A DNA stretch of 64,000 nucleotides from Parastagonospora avenae f. sp. tritici 18332-5 (GCA_022559985.1 JAFJTR010000021.1:1-64000); one strand, 5' to 3'; shown: positions 1-12,326, numbered from the stretch's first letter. A program made the numbers and translations. Notes: a model not told the origin generated them from the letters alone.

Positions 1-73
<73 letters not shown>

Positions 74-77
74 CGGG

Positions 78-125
<48 letters not shown>
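1..125. other. Poly-G run at window start (probable artefact)
   Basis: The first 125 bases are G except for C at positions 74 and 78. No fungal telomere repeat (TTAGGG-like) is present, and ordinary mixed-composition sequence begins abruptly at 126. Two-colour Illumina chemistry calls dark cycles as G, so a contig end built from poly-G reads is the simplest reading. A true homopolymer of this length in nuclear DNA would be very unusual. Confidence 0.85.
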
Positions 126-2982
126 CTGACGTAACACCATACCTATACCATTGAACGTACAATATAATGCGACACCACAAATCATACGTTTGCGGACATC
201 AAGAGCAATATGGCCGATTCTGCAAATGCCTCGATCACAACTTGAAGCCTGGCGTTTGGTGTTGACGAATCCAAGAGAGCGCCCAGATGGACGCTCGGAG
301 GTTGCGAAGACCGAACCGCACGCAAATTTCAATCTTTCTTAACATCTTTGTTACCATTCACAGGTTTTCAAAGCGGCATGTGTAGGCATGGATTCAACGT
401 CACTTACTTCAACATCTCCAGCTCTTATCCCCACACGTTCACATCGCGCACCACACTCCCCGACGATCGGAATGGACTGGCTGTGTGCTCCGAAGTCCTT
501 GATCACTTTGATGGAGAGGGTTGTTGAACGATGCCAGAGCAGTATAGATCAACAGAGTGATATTATGCAGGATGAAGTACATCAGCGCATCTCCGCTGTG
601 TGTTCAACCTCGGAAGCTATTGACCAAGCAATACACTCACAACTCACACGCGTGAGGGCACTTCCAATAGATTCGTCTGCACCACCCTCTCTCCGCAACT
701 TCTACACCTGATTTCGCAAGTTCGGAGCAGCTTCTCATTGCCAACTAGGCGAGAACTCCGTTCAGGTATAGGCAGTCGTGAGGAAATTATCGTACAGACT
801 TTGGTAGGTGGTATGGCCTCCACGCCCCCGTTCGTTGCTTGCTTCTCGTATTTATGGCTCTGATCAATGAGACCTGACGCGGTTCACATTCCGACTGAAT
901 GTTGTGATGATGAGGGATACTAGAAATGGCATACGCTCAGCTGGAAGGGCCCATCTGCAAGTTTCAAGCGCCGGTACATACTACGCCGAGTAACACGACT
1001 CACCGCTGGCGTGAAGGTGTGCCCCTGTACAATTGGTCACTGCACTTCATAGTGGTACTGTAGAAGCATCCTATGACTATTCCAACAATGGACGGGAGCA
1101 AGGTTAATCGCGACAAATGTCGAAACGTGCCGTGAAGATGCAAGTACAGTACGCATTCCCACCACGACAATAGCGCACGGCAGAAGTGGTGGTGAGAAAG
1201 ACGGAACTAGCATCTGGTATCTCTCGAGTGTGTACGTTTCCTTACCTACCTTCTCACTCCCCTTGCATCATACCGTTTCTCTTGCAAGCGCGACAACATC
1301 ACCAATCTACCTTTAACAAATCCTAGTCAAAGCGCAACAATAACACTCTGGAGGTCCCATCCCTCATCACATCATCTTGGCACGAAGACGTCGTGGTAAC
1401 TAACACACATTGTTTCGGATCAGCGCGAGACATGGAGTCTCAGACATGCAAGGTAGCAAACCAACCCAGTACTACCACACCATTTCAAAAATCCTCACGC
1501 TAATCGGACAAAGGAACGCGCGGCGCCAGCGAGACTTGTCTTCAGCGCTGAGATGTCGGCGTTGGACATTCCGATTGAAAGGTCTGGTTGTGCAGAAATC
1601 TAGCGTCCGTCGGCTTACCTTGGGGTGTATGTCGCTCTTTGTGCTCAGAATCTTCGCTACCGATAACGTGCGTCCGGCGAACGATTGCATGATCGAGCTA
1701 AAGCGAAAGAGGTAGGTCCTGTGACGTTTCGTCTGACAACCGAGCTTTTCTTGCATTTCTGGGGTACTCTTGGTAGCATGCATCATGTGACGCCCAGATG
1801 GTCTCGGCTGCGAGCGGAGCGGCTTGGGATCCCAAGGCTTTCCGCCTGCCACTAGGAAGGCAAACGTAATCGATGGAAAGGGCAAGGTTCTAATCGAAAG
1901 CGCAGTGGGGAGCTGAGCGCGGTCGAAAAGTAAATTTTCGTACGCGTGAAACGGGCTGCTGGGTGTCTTCCTTGAGCAAAGTTGTCGCTCCGCGGTGGGT
2001 GGTTAGACTGAGTTTCGCAGCGTCGACCGATCGATCACGCTGTCCATAAGCAGGTCGCACATGATTACTTTTTCCCCCATGCACTCCATCGAGCTTTGGC
2101 TATCGTGAACTTTCCTTCGTCTTACTTACTTCACCCGCGTGCCGGACTAACACATCCTACCCTACCTGCCTGCATGCAAGCTGCAGGAAACGTGTTCCAC
2201 AAACGGCAAAAGTGGCCCACGGAATCGCGTGGAATGTTTTTTGCCGGTCAGTATTTCGGGCTGGGCAGTGTGGCCTGCCTAGAGTTTGCCCAGGCTGCAA
2301 GCGGGTGCGAGAGTTCCCCACCTCCGTCATCGCGAACGATGCGCGAGTCGACAGAGATGCGATTGAGGACAGCTGGAGATAAGACAAAGCGAGGGAGGGA
2401 CTCACGACGGCGTTACTGTACACCTTTCTTTCCTCCGCGTCGAACTATCGAAGTTTATAATAATAGCGAGCACTTGTGCATCCATAATCGCCCTCCCAAA
2501 CCCCGATGCCTCCGATCCCAACGCTCTCCCCTCGTTCTGATTCGGCCCACCAAAACGCGCGGCACGACTGCCGTCTTATCCGGGCCTTCTGAGCGCCAAT
2601 CACCACGCATCTTGGGCCCTTAGATCCCTCTCCTCTCCGCTCGGCCAAGGTTGCAAGCCGAGCGCGGCGTTAGTCTCTATTGCCAGCGGAGTCTAGACCC
2701 GCGCTACGCTTATCGTCGTGCAGGGGAGGCGCTGCCGTTTGCGGCCTTGATTGGGCGTGCGCGTGTCGGGGATAGGGTTTGGAGTGTGGAGCTGGGGTTT
2801 GGGACGTGGGTATGGGAATTGGCCTGGTGGGAGAAGTGGTATATAGGGTTGGTGGATCCCCCAGGTTTCGAGGTAGAATCAGAACATTCACGATAGAATC
2901 GATCAAGTCATTCGTTCTATACATCTATACACCATAGTCACAAGTCTCGACTACTACTACTACTATTACCACTACAACTACA
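126..2982. other. Mostly non-coding or unrecognised 2.9 kb
   Basis: Short open frames exist on both strands, but none has a recognisable domain or a convincing splice pattern apart from the weak candidate at 388-711. A TATA-like element (TATATAG, about 2840-2846) sits about 140 bp before the small gene at 2983 and a CTA/CAA-rich leader precedes its ATG, so the right edge is probably promoter and 5' leader. Confidence 0.5.
388..711 (+). CDS. Possible small hypothetical protein (107 aa)
   Basis: An ATG-started open frame of 107 codons near the contig end. The product has a Ser/Thr/Pro-rich start followed by a helix-rich stretch (about residues 38-90) with charged and hydrophobic residues in amphipathic spacing, unlike a random frame. 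There is no signal peptide, transmembrane segment or known motif. It may be a complete small gene or an exon of a gene whose remainder cannot be seen. I do not recognise it, and support is weak because it rests only on composition. Confidence 0.25.
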   Translation: MDSTSLTSTSPALIPTRSHRAPHSPTIGMDWLCAPKSLITLMERVVERCQSSIDQQSDIMQDEVHQRISAVCSTSEAIDQAIHSQLTRVRALPIDSSAPPSLRNFYT

Positions 2983-3177
2983 ATGTCTTCCCCAGCCACC
3001 CAATACGTTTACATCCCCAATCTCGTGGGCCGCCAAATGCTCCGCATCCCGCTTGACGAAGTCGAGGCTGAGGGCCAAATCAACATCTCGCCCTCCGCTC
3101 AAAACACCCCCTACTCGCCTCCAGCACGAAACTCCTCGCCCTCGCCCAGCGTCTCCAGCGTCGAGGATTCCGAGTGA
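2983..3177 (+). CDS. Small hypothetical protein (64 aa), Ser/Pro-rich tail
   Basis: A single-exon frame of 64 codons. It starts at an ATG in good fungal context (ACTACAATGTC) after a CTA/CAA-rich leader, with a TATA-like box about 140 bp upstream. The N-terminal half reads as structured (a YIPNLVGRQMLRIPLDEVE segment); the C-terminal half is rich in Ser, Pro and Asn and ends acidic. There is no signal peptide or membrane segment. Organised promoter, leader and low-complexity tail suggest a real, expressed small gene, but I cannot assign a family or function. Confidence 0.5.
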   Translation: MSSPATQYVYIPNLVGRQMLRIPLDEVEAEGQINISPSAQNTPYSPPARNSSPSPSVSSVEDSE

Positions 3178-5022
3178 TGAGCTACCCCAACAACCTGACA
3201 TGATGAGCCAACAATGATGGGGGAGGAATGACGAACGAAACTGCAAGCCATTGCATCGGAACATTACCTCGAGACGAGTCTGTGGAGAAACCCTACTACC
3301 ATGACATCATACCTGCTTGGATTGCTGAGCCGCGAGGGAGCGATCGTTAGTCTACCACATAAGCGGTGTAAGATCTTTGGTTCTTCACACGTGGGATGAG
3401 AGATCTGAATGACGCGATTTGTGGAGAAGGAGGAAGCTTGGCGGGCACGAAATTGAAATGGATCTTTTCTGAGAACGGAAATTTTTCTATTCGGTCTTTT
3501 TGTGGGGAAAGTGGAGGAGGATGACGATGGTTGTTGTTGTTTCGCTTTATACCCACAGCTGCGGAATTTTTATCCCATTCTATGATTAATGAATATTTAA
3601 TGAGAAGCTTTTGTGTTTAAACTACATGTTGGTGTTCCACTGTGCTGGTCTTTTCGTGATTGGTCGGTGGTTTCGCCTAGGTGTCACGTGCACTTTCCCA
3701 TCCCGACCATCTGGCAACTGCTGCACTCCATCGTACCTAACGTCACGCATTGTTCCTGAAGGCTCCAAGCTTGCAAACAGCAGATACCCCGCAGCTTGAA
3801 GTCATCCTGACGGATCATGCTCAAGTGCAAACCGCTCAGGCAGGTCCGCGCGATCCACATGTTCCGTTTTCCACGTCTTTGTGAATCTGCATTAGTTCGC
3901 CTGTACGTCCAGTTGTCGTCGAACGTAATGACGGAGGAATTGGTATTCCTAAGTCGTGACGGTGTTGCGGACAAGAAGCGGAGGCGTGTGGATACAGCCT
4001 ATTGCGCCAGTGTAACAGCTACAGGAGGTTGATTTGGTAGAAATACGAGGCTTCGTAATCGTAGGCTGGGTCGAGGGGCTGAACGCAGCGTAATGCAGGC
4101 GGTAGACTGCATGGGGATTTGCGAATTCGCAAGTCATTGAGTAAAGCGATGTTTGGGCTGTTTTGTGAGTTCCGCGCTGCTAACTAGTCAACATGGCAAC
4201 ATTGGAAGCATAGAAATCGTGCAGAGATGGGTAAGCATGATGGATGCATTTCGCAGTTCGCCAAGGTACCTCTCTGTCCATTCCATTCGCTTCTCAGGCG
4301 ATTCACTTAGATTATAGTCATGACACTAGCATCTATCGCGTTCACCGCGAACCACTCTGAGGTCTGGCTAATTTTGACATCGACACGAAGGTGTCGGCGG
4401 ACGGAAGCAGGGTCAATGTCAATGGTCGCACACCGCCTTGAACGTCCTATGTTTACAGCAGCCATGGTACATTCTACCCCTTAACATCCTCTTGTTTTGG
4501 CCAACTTAGCGGAAGTCACAAGAACATTGATGGAGTAGCGAGAGCCGTCTCATTTCAACAATGCAATCTTACGATGGTTTTAGATGCGGACAAGCTTGCG
4601 AGATCTTACATTTCTGTCAGCCTGCTACCCACCGGCGGGTACGGTGACGATTCAACTTCGTTGTTGAACTTCTGTTTCCATGATCACCATCGCGATCAAC
4701 ACCACTTTGGAATAACTTGAAGGCTCACAGACAGGGCGAAAAGATATGTCGAATCGCCTTACTGAAGTGCGAGTACGTGTGTGCTTACTCTGACATGGAA
4801 GCCGAAAAATCCCGCAGCACTATAGCCTAGCACAGCCATCTCAATGACATAATTCATTATTCGAATTGTACCCTGATGAGGCCGTATTGCTCTCTCCTAG
4901 AGGCGGACACTCGGGAGCCTTGGCATGCGGTGACGGACCGACTACACGCACCATTCCAGCGACTCTGTATAAGACATATTGGACTTTCATGTCGAAGAGA
5001 ATCTCTCTCTAGGTTCTCCAAG
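3178..5022. other. Intergenic, 1.8 kb, nothing recognised
   Basis: 3' flank of the small gene, with an AT-rich patch near 3585-3605, followed by unassigned sequence and the promoter of the FAD oxidase. Open frames here are short, lack splice logic and match no family I know. Confidence 0.5.
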
Positions 5023-6738
5023 ATGTTCTCTTCATCATTCCTTGTTTTGATGGTGTCAGGTGTCTTCGTTCACTCCATCGCTCAACAAAGTCTCGAAGTG
5101 TTTAGTAGGCACCAAACACTTCAAGACTGTCTGATATCCAAAGGCGTCCCAACTACTCTGAACTCTTCTTCTGACTGGGATTCTCTCACTACCGCCTACA
5201 ATCTTCGCCTCCAATATACCCCTATTGCAGTCACTATCCCCACCACTCCTCAACACGTCTCCGACTCCGTAACATGCGCCGCAGCATCTGGCATCAAAGT
5301 CCAGCCGCGATCCGGAGGCCATTCATACGGCAGTTACTCGCTCGGAGGAAAGAACGGCAGCTTGGTCGTCGATCTGCAGAAGTTCAACGACATTTCTCTA
5401 GACAAATGTTCGTCTCGCATCCCCTCTTCACACCTTAACCAGTACACTAACTTACCGTAAAGCGACCAACATCGTAAAGGTTGGGGCCGGCGTCCGCCTC
5501 GGAAACCTCGGTCTCGCCATCTTCACACAAGGCCACGCTGCTCTCCCTCACGGCACGTTTCCCGGCGTGGGTATCGGCGGGCACTACACGCATGGCGGCT
5601 TCGGGTATTCATCGAGGAAATGGGGTCAGTGAAAAACACCCACCCCTTGCATCTTCCATACACTAATGGGGATGCGAATAGGCCTCGCACTAGATACTAT
5701 ACTCGCAATGGACGTCGTCCTCTCGAACGGCACTCAAATCCACATCTCACGCACAAGCCATCCAGGTATATTCTTCGCGCTGCGCGGCGCGGCGGATAGT
5801 TTCGGCATCATTACCACCTTCCATTTGCAAACCTCCCGCGCGCCAGAGTCAGTCACCAGTTACGTCTCGACCTTCAATTCAAGCTTGACCTCGCCCTCGT
5901 CCGCCGCGTCCATACTCCTGCAACTCCAATCCTTCGCGCTGACTTCGCCGCTCATGAACCGCGACATCACGCTCGAAATATACATGAACGTGTACGGCAA
6001 GTTTGAAGTAAGAGGGTGGTTTTTCGGCTCTGAGGAGTACTTCACGCACGCCATTTTTCCCGTGATGTTCTCCACCCTGCCCGCGCCAGATAACACCATA
6101 TTTCAGACCCGCGCGTGGCTCGACGCGCTCAATGACATCGCGGAGGGCGAACCACTGGCTGAGCCACTGAGTGGGTACAATAACCATCAGACTTTCTACA
6201 CCAAGTCAGTCGTGACGCGCGAAGCTCAACCACTCACGCGGGCTGCGCTGGAGAGTTTCTTCGCGGGAGTGGGGAAGGGATTGGGTAAGGTGCCGTTTGA
6301 GAGTTACATCAGTCTATACGGGGGAAGGGATAGTCAGATCAACGTGCCAGATGCCGGGGATGCGGCGTTTAGTCTGAGGGATAGTTTGTGGGTTTTTCAG
6401 GTATGGTGTTCCTCTTCCCTTCCCTCCCCTCACGTTTTCAAGTTGAAGGATATGGAAACTGACGCCTTGTGGTATAGAATGTTGGATCGTCGGCGAATAT
6501 GCTGCCGCCGTTCTCGCCGGACATCAAGGCTTATGTGAATAGCTTGAATGCGGCGCTTACGGATGCGCAGCCTGGGGGTGAGTTTTTGGCGTATCCGAAT
6601 TACCTAGATCCAGAGTTGACTCCGGCGGACGCTCATCGGTTGTATTTTGGACGGGAGACGTATGATAAACTGCTCGGGTTGAAGGAGAAAGTTGATCCGA
6701 GGAAGGTGTTCTGGAACCCACAGACTATTGGGAACTAA
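5023..6738 (+). CDS. Secreted FAD-linked oxidase, berberine-bridge (BBE)/glucooligosaccharide oxidase type
   Basis: Four exons: 5023-5407, 5463-5624, 5682-6400, 6478-6738, giving 508 aa. The start was chosen because it opens a signal peptide (residues 1-20, cleavage near SIA-QQ); the frame stays open upstream. Residues about 65-235 form the FAD_binding_4 fold, with the motif PRSGGHSYG, where His100 should carry the covalent FAD. The C-terminus has the BBE domain signature NYLDPEL plus VDPRKVFWNPQTI. Family members oxidise sugars, alcohols or alkaloids with O2. The second covalent FAD link in many BBE enzymes is a Cys in a GTCPGVG-like motif; here that position is Phe161 (HGTFPGVGIGGH), so FAD is predicted to be held by His only. 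The substrate is unknown. It is convergent with the transporter that follows, 134 bp apart. Confidence 0.9.
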
Positions 6739-6872
6739 ATTGTCGAGTTGGACATGCCGATTCGAAATCCGCATGGCGATTAAATACTGTATAATTCAAT
6801 ACTGTGGAGTACCTTTCCAAAGTGCTAAACAACGCTCAAACGCCCGACAATGCGACCCAACTTTTCCCCCAT

Positions 6873-8253
6873 CTAAGGCAACTGATCCGTAGGAATCCGC
6901 CTTAGGTGCTTCGCATTCGGATTCGTCCTATTCCCCCTCCACCCCCACGCCAGCCTCTCCATCGATTTATCCTCGTCCTTTCCAGGCCACATGACATCCC
7001 CCTGCCACACAGCGCGCACGCAAAACGCCGCCGTCATAAACCACAACACAACCAACATGACTGTCAACCCGCTAGCCACACCATCAATCGCACTACTCTT
7101 GAGCGCACTGCCCGCCTGGATAGTCGCGAGCGTGAGGCCCGCATTGGGAAAGATGAACGCCCACCAATTCAGCGAGAAGGACATTTTCTTGCTGATGAGA
7201 CCCGAAATGATAGTCACCGTCGTGATGAAAAAAAACCAATACGCAAAAAGCACAATGAACAATCCCGCCATAATACCCATGATTTTCACAATCTCGCCGT
7301 CCGGCACAGTCGTATCCGTGAAGTAATCCGGCGGAATGAGGCGCGGGGCTTGCTTGGCCAGCGAGAAAAGTGCCGCGGCCGTGTATCCTGCAAACTAGAA
7401 TCAGCGCGTTAGATTTCGCATCTGTGACATGAAAGCGTACCTGCGGGCCCTACCGAGACATACATGCCCGGCCGCACGGTCGGGGACGGGAGTTGGGACG
7501 TCATAAGGCGCTGCATGTAGATGGCGTACATGAGGAAACTAATCAGCCACGCGAGGCCCTGAAAACATATACCGCCGATGAAAATCTGCCAGCTCGCGGA
7601 ATCCGGCTGTGCGGGGAGGATGGTGCCCGCCAGCGTACCCACAACAAGTAAAGGGTAGATAGGGAAAATCCACGCAGGCACGGCGTCGGTGACGTTCAGC
7701 CGCTCGAGGCGGAAAAACATGCTGTACTGCAGAATGGACACAGAGAAGGCGATGGCACAGTATATCCAAAAACAGACACGCAGCGCTTTGGTGAGCCATG
7801 TGCCTGTTTCGCTGTGGCCGTAGAGATACGCGCCGTTGAGAATTAGAGCTACCGACACCCAGTATGTGCCGTGGAAAAGGCCTTCGACAGGGTGGTGCAG
7901 CGAGGCCATGAGTTTGCGGGGCACGAGGCAGAAGCGCGTGATCATCAGGGCTGTGAAGAGGAGGAAGAGGATGATGTCGAAGATGTATACGATTTTCCCG
8001 ATGGTTTGGAGCCCGGGGAATGTGTTTGGGGAGTTTCCTAGGACGACGGCGAGGGCGCCGGTAGACATTGTTGCGGAGAACCATGGCCTTTCTTCTCATC
8101 AGCGTCTCTTTCCACTGAAGGCTTTCTTTGAAAAACGGGTATCATCAAGACTCACCAAGTAAAATGAACAATCCGATCCCTCAAGCCCACCGTCATCGGC
8201 GGCCTCTCCTCCTCATCCTGGAACTTGTAAGGTTTTCTCTCCGTCATTCTCAT
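6873..8253 (-). CDS. TDT-family transporter (C4-dicarboxylate/malic acid type, voltage-dependent anion channel fold)
   Basis: Three exons on the minus strand: 8253-8156, 8087-7441, 7387-6873, giving 419 aa. Introns are 68 and 53 nt. The N-terminus reads RDRIVHFTWPWFSATMSTG, the hallmark opening of the Mae1/TehA/Ssu1 (TDT) family, restored exactly by the first splice. About ten hydrophobic helices follow, and both termini are hydrophilic, as expected of a plasma-membrane protein. An ATG two codons downstream (8247) is an alternative start. Family members export or import malate and other C4 acids, or export sulphite (Ssu1). The MSTGALAVVL stretch looks closer to the malic-acid branch, but substrate cannot be decided here. 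Confidence 0.88.
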
Positions 8254-10109
8254 CGTTCGTTATCCCTGGCAACCCAAATCACTCGCACTCAAAAAAAGAC
8301 CAACCCGTGCGAACTCAACCGCAGGTATAGACTCGCATGCCAAAACTCACATCAATAAAAGACTCCGGGAACATGGCCGCGAACGATAATCAACCTGGTT
8401 ATATATATCAGAAATCGGCAAGAGATCAACCCCCCGTTAAGAACCCAAGATAACCACGCGAGCCCATCGTCTTTCATATGGCCGGGTAGTCATTGGTGGT
8501 CTCAGCGCGCTGGTTTCACGCTTGTCGAGCGCCTGTTGGCCGGTGAGTCTTGCAGTGGAGACACTAAGACGGGTAGGTCGGATTGACGACGTTTGATCGG
8601 CAGACCTGAGAAAAGTTTATGGGTTTGAACGTCTGCACGCCAAGGGAGTGTGATACTTGTTGACGTCGTTATCGAGATCATGTCGTTCATTTTCATATAG
8701 TTCTTTTTCTTGGGCGATAGCAGGTAGTTGTTCTGCTTCTTACTCTCCGCGCATTTTCATGTTCCATGCGGTGTGTCTGACTTACAGAAACCCAAAAGCC
8801 AAAAGCCAAAAGCCCAAACCCATTCGCCCAATGACGTCACGCCTGTCATCTGCCATCCCTGCTCGGCCCGATGCGCAAACCTCATGAAAATCTGGGGGCA
8901 GCAGCCACAAGCAACCGGTACTCAATCTTATTTTTCCTGAGGAAGACGCCGTAAAGGGTCTAGATGGTTGGCGCACGTCAACAGTGACGGAAAGCGTTGC
9001 GCTCCACAAAAAGATATGGTAAAGTGGTAATGGGGAAAATGGTCTTAGCTCTCGTCACGCGTGGAACTTGTCGAAAGTTTATTTTGCAGTCGGCTTTTTA
9101 TCATAAGCTACGTTGTTTGGACAAGGATGTGTTTCAGGGCTGCTTGATGATTTTTGTTCCAGCAATTTCGATCGCTATGGCCAGTCCTCCCACACAAGCC
9201 ATACCTAATGGCTCTGATTCTCTTTGCTCTGGCACATACATACCATCAGAGTGACCAGCCCTTCCGCAGAGTTCTTAGATCATCGGCCGACGAGAAGCTG
9301 GAGCCTGCAGCGATGGTCCTGCTTGGTAAGATGTCACAAACTCGCCGACATTCGTCTATTTCGCTACTTCCTACCAAGCCTTAATGTCTTCCTCTTCCCT
9401 TTCGCGTCCTCTCTCTCCCAATCATCTTCCCATCCCTTCGCACCGTTCTTGACAGACTTGATTTCAGCTTGCATGGCAGCAGCCCACGAGTCATACTCAG
9501 GCTCGGAGCCGAAGTGGTTCCCAAAAGCATCTGTACCGCAGGTTCTATTCACCGACGGAAAGTACAGGGTAGTATGGCCGCTGTTTTCAAGCGTATTTAA
9601 GCTTAAATAGACTGTATTATATGCTTATAAGCTGCTCACGTGAACGGTGATATACTCGGAGATCGTTGTTTCAACGCAGCCTAAATCTTCTACAAACCCT
9701 TTTACAAGTCTGCTATAAAAAGTCAGATAAGTGCTAAAGAAGTTTGTATATATAGCTCAGAAACGTCTCTTCTACTTGCAAAGGTCTTGGGAAAATGCTG
9801 ATTCAGTAATCTATCGTTGAAAACAGTACCCCTGCAACTTTCCGTTGGTGAATAGAACCTGCTATAGGGACACGTGCACCTTTTTTTAGATTTCTTCTTG
9901 CGTGGACGCTCAGGTATTGTAGTTGGTGTGACGGGTGGTATGATAGATGTGACCATGACAAAACACAAACAGAAATGGATGTAAAGGCTCATTGCTTCTG
10001 CGCACTGGTCGGGAAGTGGCGGATTCGTTCATCGCGCGAAGTGGCAACGAGGGCGCCTTCCTTTAGAGAACGAACGTATGGCCTCGTCCCTCCTTTAAAG
10101 CTGTTCCGA
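8254..10109. other. Intergenic 1.9 kb with a short AT-rich patch
   Basis: Contains the transporter promoter, three tandem AAAAGCC heptamers near 8790-8815, and an AT-rich block about 9590-9770 with a TTTAAGCTTAAA palindrome. No domain-bearing gene is visible. An 89-codon minus frame at 9992-9723 is treated as a finding, not a gene call. Confidence 0.45.
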
Positions 10110-10454
10110 CTACGCGAGCAGATGGCCCTCCAGTTCCTTCACTTCCACGACCACATTATGGACCGAGTCGTTCTTCTCATGATTGATAGTGCTCTCAATG
10201 ATCTTGGTCGGGCCAGTCTTCACAGACTTCTTGCGTCGCGCAAGCTCCTCAAGCCAGTATTGCTCCAGTCGCGCCGCTCGTTGTTCACCTTCGAACCCCT
10301 CGCCCTCTTCCTTGCGGATCATCTTGCATTCGGCGTCGGCGTACGGGCGCGATTCAGCGGGCCATTTGAAGCATTCTTTGGCATCGATGTAGATCCTCGG
10401 GTCGTTTGTGATGTACGGGCGAGGGCAGCCTGGCACATAGATTATGTAGGGCAT
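10110..10454 (-). CDS. Hypothetical small protein (114 aa)
   Basis: An ATG-started single-exon frame (start 10454) preceded by an A-rich leader (AACAAACCAACGATG). The product begins MPYIIYVPGCPRPYI, has a middle part rich in Arg, Lys and Glu predicted to be helical, and ends with a Val/Glu-rich segment. There is no signal peptide or membrane segment. A longer open frame lies antisense at 9975-10583, but its product is a low-complexity Leu/Arg mixture typical of a shadow. I cannot name a family. The composition and leader favour a real gene, possibly with unseen extra exons. Confidence 0.42.
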   Translation of the reverse strand: MPYIIYVPGCPRPYITNDPRIYIDAKECFKWPAESRPYADAECKMIRKEEGEGFEGEQRAARLEQYWLEELARRKKSVKTGPTKIIESTINHEKNDSVHNVVVEVKELEGHLLA

Positions 10455-11216
10455 CGTTGGTTTGTTTGTCTTGTAAGATTAGGCTCTGAATACGCTCAGG
10501 ACTTGATAACAGAAATCCGAGGAGCTTTTTGCTTGTGCTGGAATTTCAAATGTTTGGTTGAGGAACACGTGAACGGGGAATGAGGGCGGAATGTTGACTG
10601 TGTATGGCTGACGGTGGACGCTAGGCCAATGTGGAGTCTCGCCCAGTCCGCTTCACTGTAGGAGTCTTGAAAGTAGCGAGTGAGAGAGGAGAGATTCAGC
10701 ATGTAATAAATGGAAAAGCTGAAATGACTGTGGCGCTCGTGGCGGTCCAACGTGACGGCTCCCCGATGTTGGAGGAAGGCTCGTGCGACACGGTGGGAAA
10801 GAGCCACCTTAGCGGTGTGAAGCTTCACGCACCCTCGCTGTCTGTCTCATCTAGTATCGGATCATTGTAAGCTGTACATGCAAGGACGCATATGCGTGCG
10901 TTGCTATACCACTGGTGCAAATGGGACAGCAACAGTGGTATGACCTAAAAAGCCTCCGGGCCTTCCGGCCCACGCATGTGACCAGAACTAAACACACTCT
11001 CACGAAAGCATGAGGTCGAGAGAAATGAGCAACATAAATTAGGACTGTGTCTGTGTGATGAGATGTCACGATGTGTAGGGGCAGAAGAGGTCGTCGTCAG
11101 AAGCGAAGGTCGCCAGCCTTGGCAAATGACTCAATGCCAAAGATTCCTATTCCTTGAACCCCTCCAAAGTTTCGTGATGCCCCGCGAACAACATCTTCAC
11201 CACATACACGGCCGAA
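10455..11216. other. Intergenic 762 bp
   Basis: Divergent promoter region between the small hypothetical gene (minus) and the eIF2B-alpha gene (plus). Nothing else was recognised. Confidence 0.5.
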
Positions 11217-12326
11217 ATGAGTGCTGAAACGAATACCAAACCTCTGCCAGAGTTCGACATTGTCGCGACATACCGCCGAATCCTCAAAGATGACCCGGAG
11301 CTTACCATGCCCGTCGCTGCCATTGAGGCCCTGGTCGAAGCGATTGCGCAGAGCTCTGTGTCGACCGTCGCCGAAACACTCGCACTGCTAGAGCGCCACA
11401 CTGCTGCGCTCAAGGCCTCGATCGCGAATCCCATCTCCCTCTCCGCCGGTACCGACCTGTTCCAGCGATACCTCATCACGACCCTCAACCGCCCTGCAAG
11501 CCTGAACCTGGGCCCCGACGATGACTTCCGGGCAATTCGCAACCACCTGCTGTCCAACGGAAAACTCTTCGTAGAGCGCGCCAAGCAGAGCAGAGAGAAG
11601 ATTGCGAGCTTCGGCAAGCACTTCATCCGCGATGGCGCTACTGTCCTCACAAATGGTGGATCGCGAGTGGTGGGCGCGCTGCTGAGGAGGGCCGCCGAGT
11701 CGAGCACTATCCGCTTCAAAGTCGTCTACGTACTGCCGCCGCAGGGCTCATCCGATCTGAAAGAGGGCCACCAGACCGTCGCCGACCTCCGCGCCAACAA
11801 CATCCCTGTCGCAGCCATTCAAGACTCGGCTGTCGCATACTCGTTGGGCAAGGTTGACATGGTCATCGTGGGAGCCGAGGGTGTCGTAGAGAACGGCGGC
11901 ATCATCTCGCGCATGGGCACGTACCAGATGGGCATATTGGCCAAGAGCAAGGGAAAGCCATTCTACGTGGTTGCCGAGAGCCACAAGTTTGTGCGCCTGT
12001 ATCCCCTCAGCCAATTTGACCTGCCCATCGAGCAAAAGGTCCTTGATTTCAAGACCGACGAGCAAGTTAGCAAAGACGCTGTCAAGGATGCGGAGCAGAA
12101 GAACCCATTCGACGAAGCCATTGCCGACATGGACTCAAAGTATCAGGACTGGGGATCAAAGCCCCATGATGCTGTAGACTTCACGGTATGTTTGATTAAG
12201 ATTGGTTTGTATAGCACGCGTTCTAACAGCATCTAGCCTCCCGACCTGATCTCTGGTATCATCACTGAGTCTGGTGTACTCACACCATCTGCCGTCTCGG
12301 AAGAGCTGATCAAGATATGGTTCTGA
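11217..12326 (+). CDS. GCN3: Translation initiation factor eIF2B subunit alpha
   Basis: Two exons, 11217-12185 and 12237-12326 (51-nt intron), giving 352 aa, a normal length for the family. The protein is the alpha regulatory subunit of the eIF2B decamer, the GDP-GTP exchange factor of eIF2 that senses eIF2 phosphorylation in general amino-acid control. An N-terminal helical part (about 1-120) is followed by the IF-2B Rossmann-like domain, with the family signatures TNGGSRVV, DSAVAYSLGKVDMVIVGAEG, VVENGGIISRMGTYQ and PFYVVAESHKF. The C-terminus PPDLISGIITESGVLTPSAV is restored by the splice and is diagnostic. It acts in the cytosol. Confidence 0.96.

Noticed and set aside
9975..10583. A 202-codon plus-strand frame overlapping the small gene at 10110-10454
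   Set aside because: Antisense to a better supported frame; its product is a Leu/Arg/Phe mixture without domains, typical of a complementary-frame shadow.
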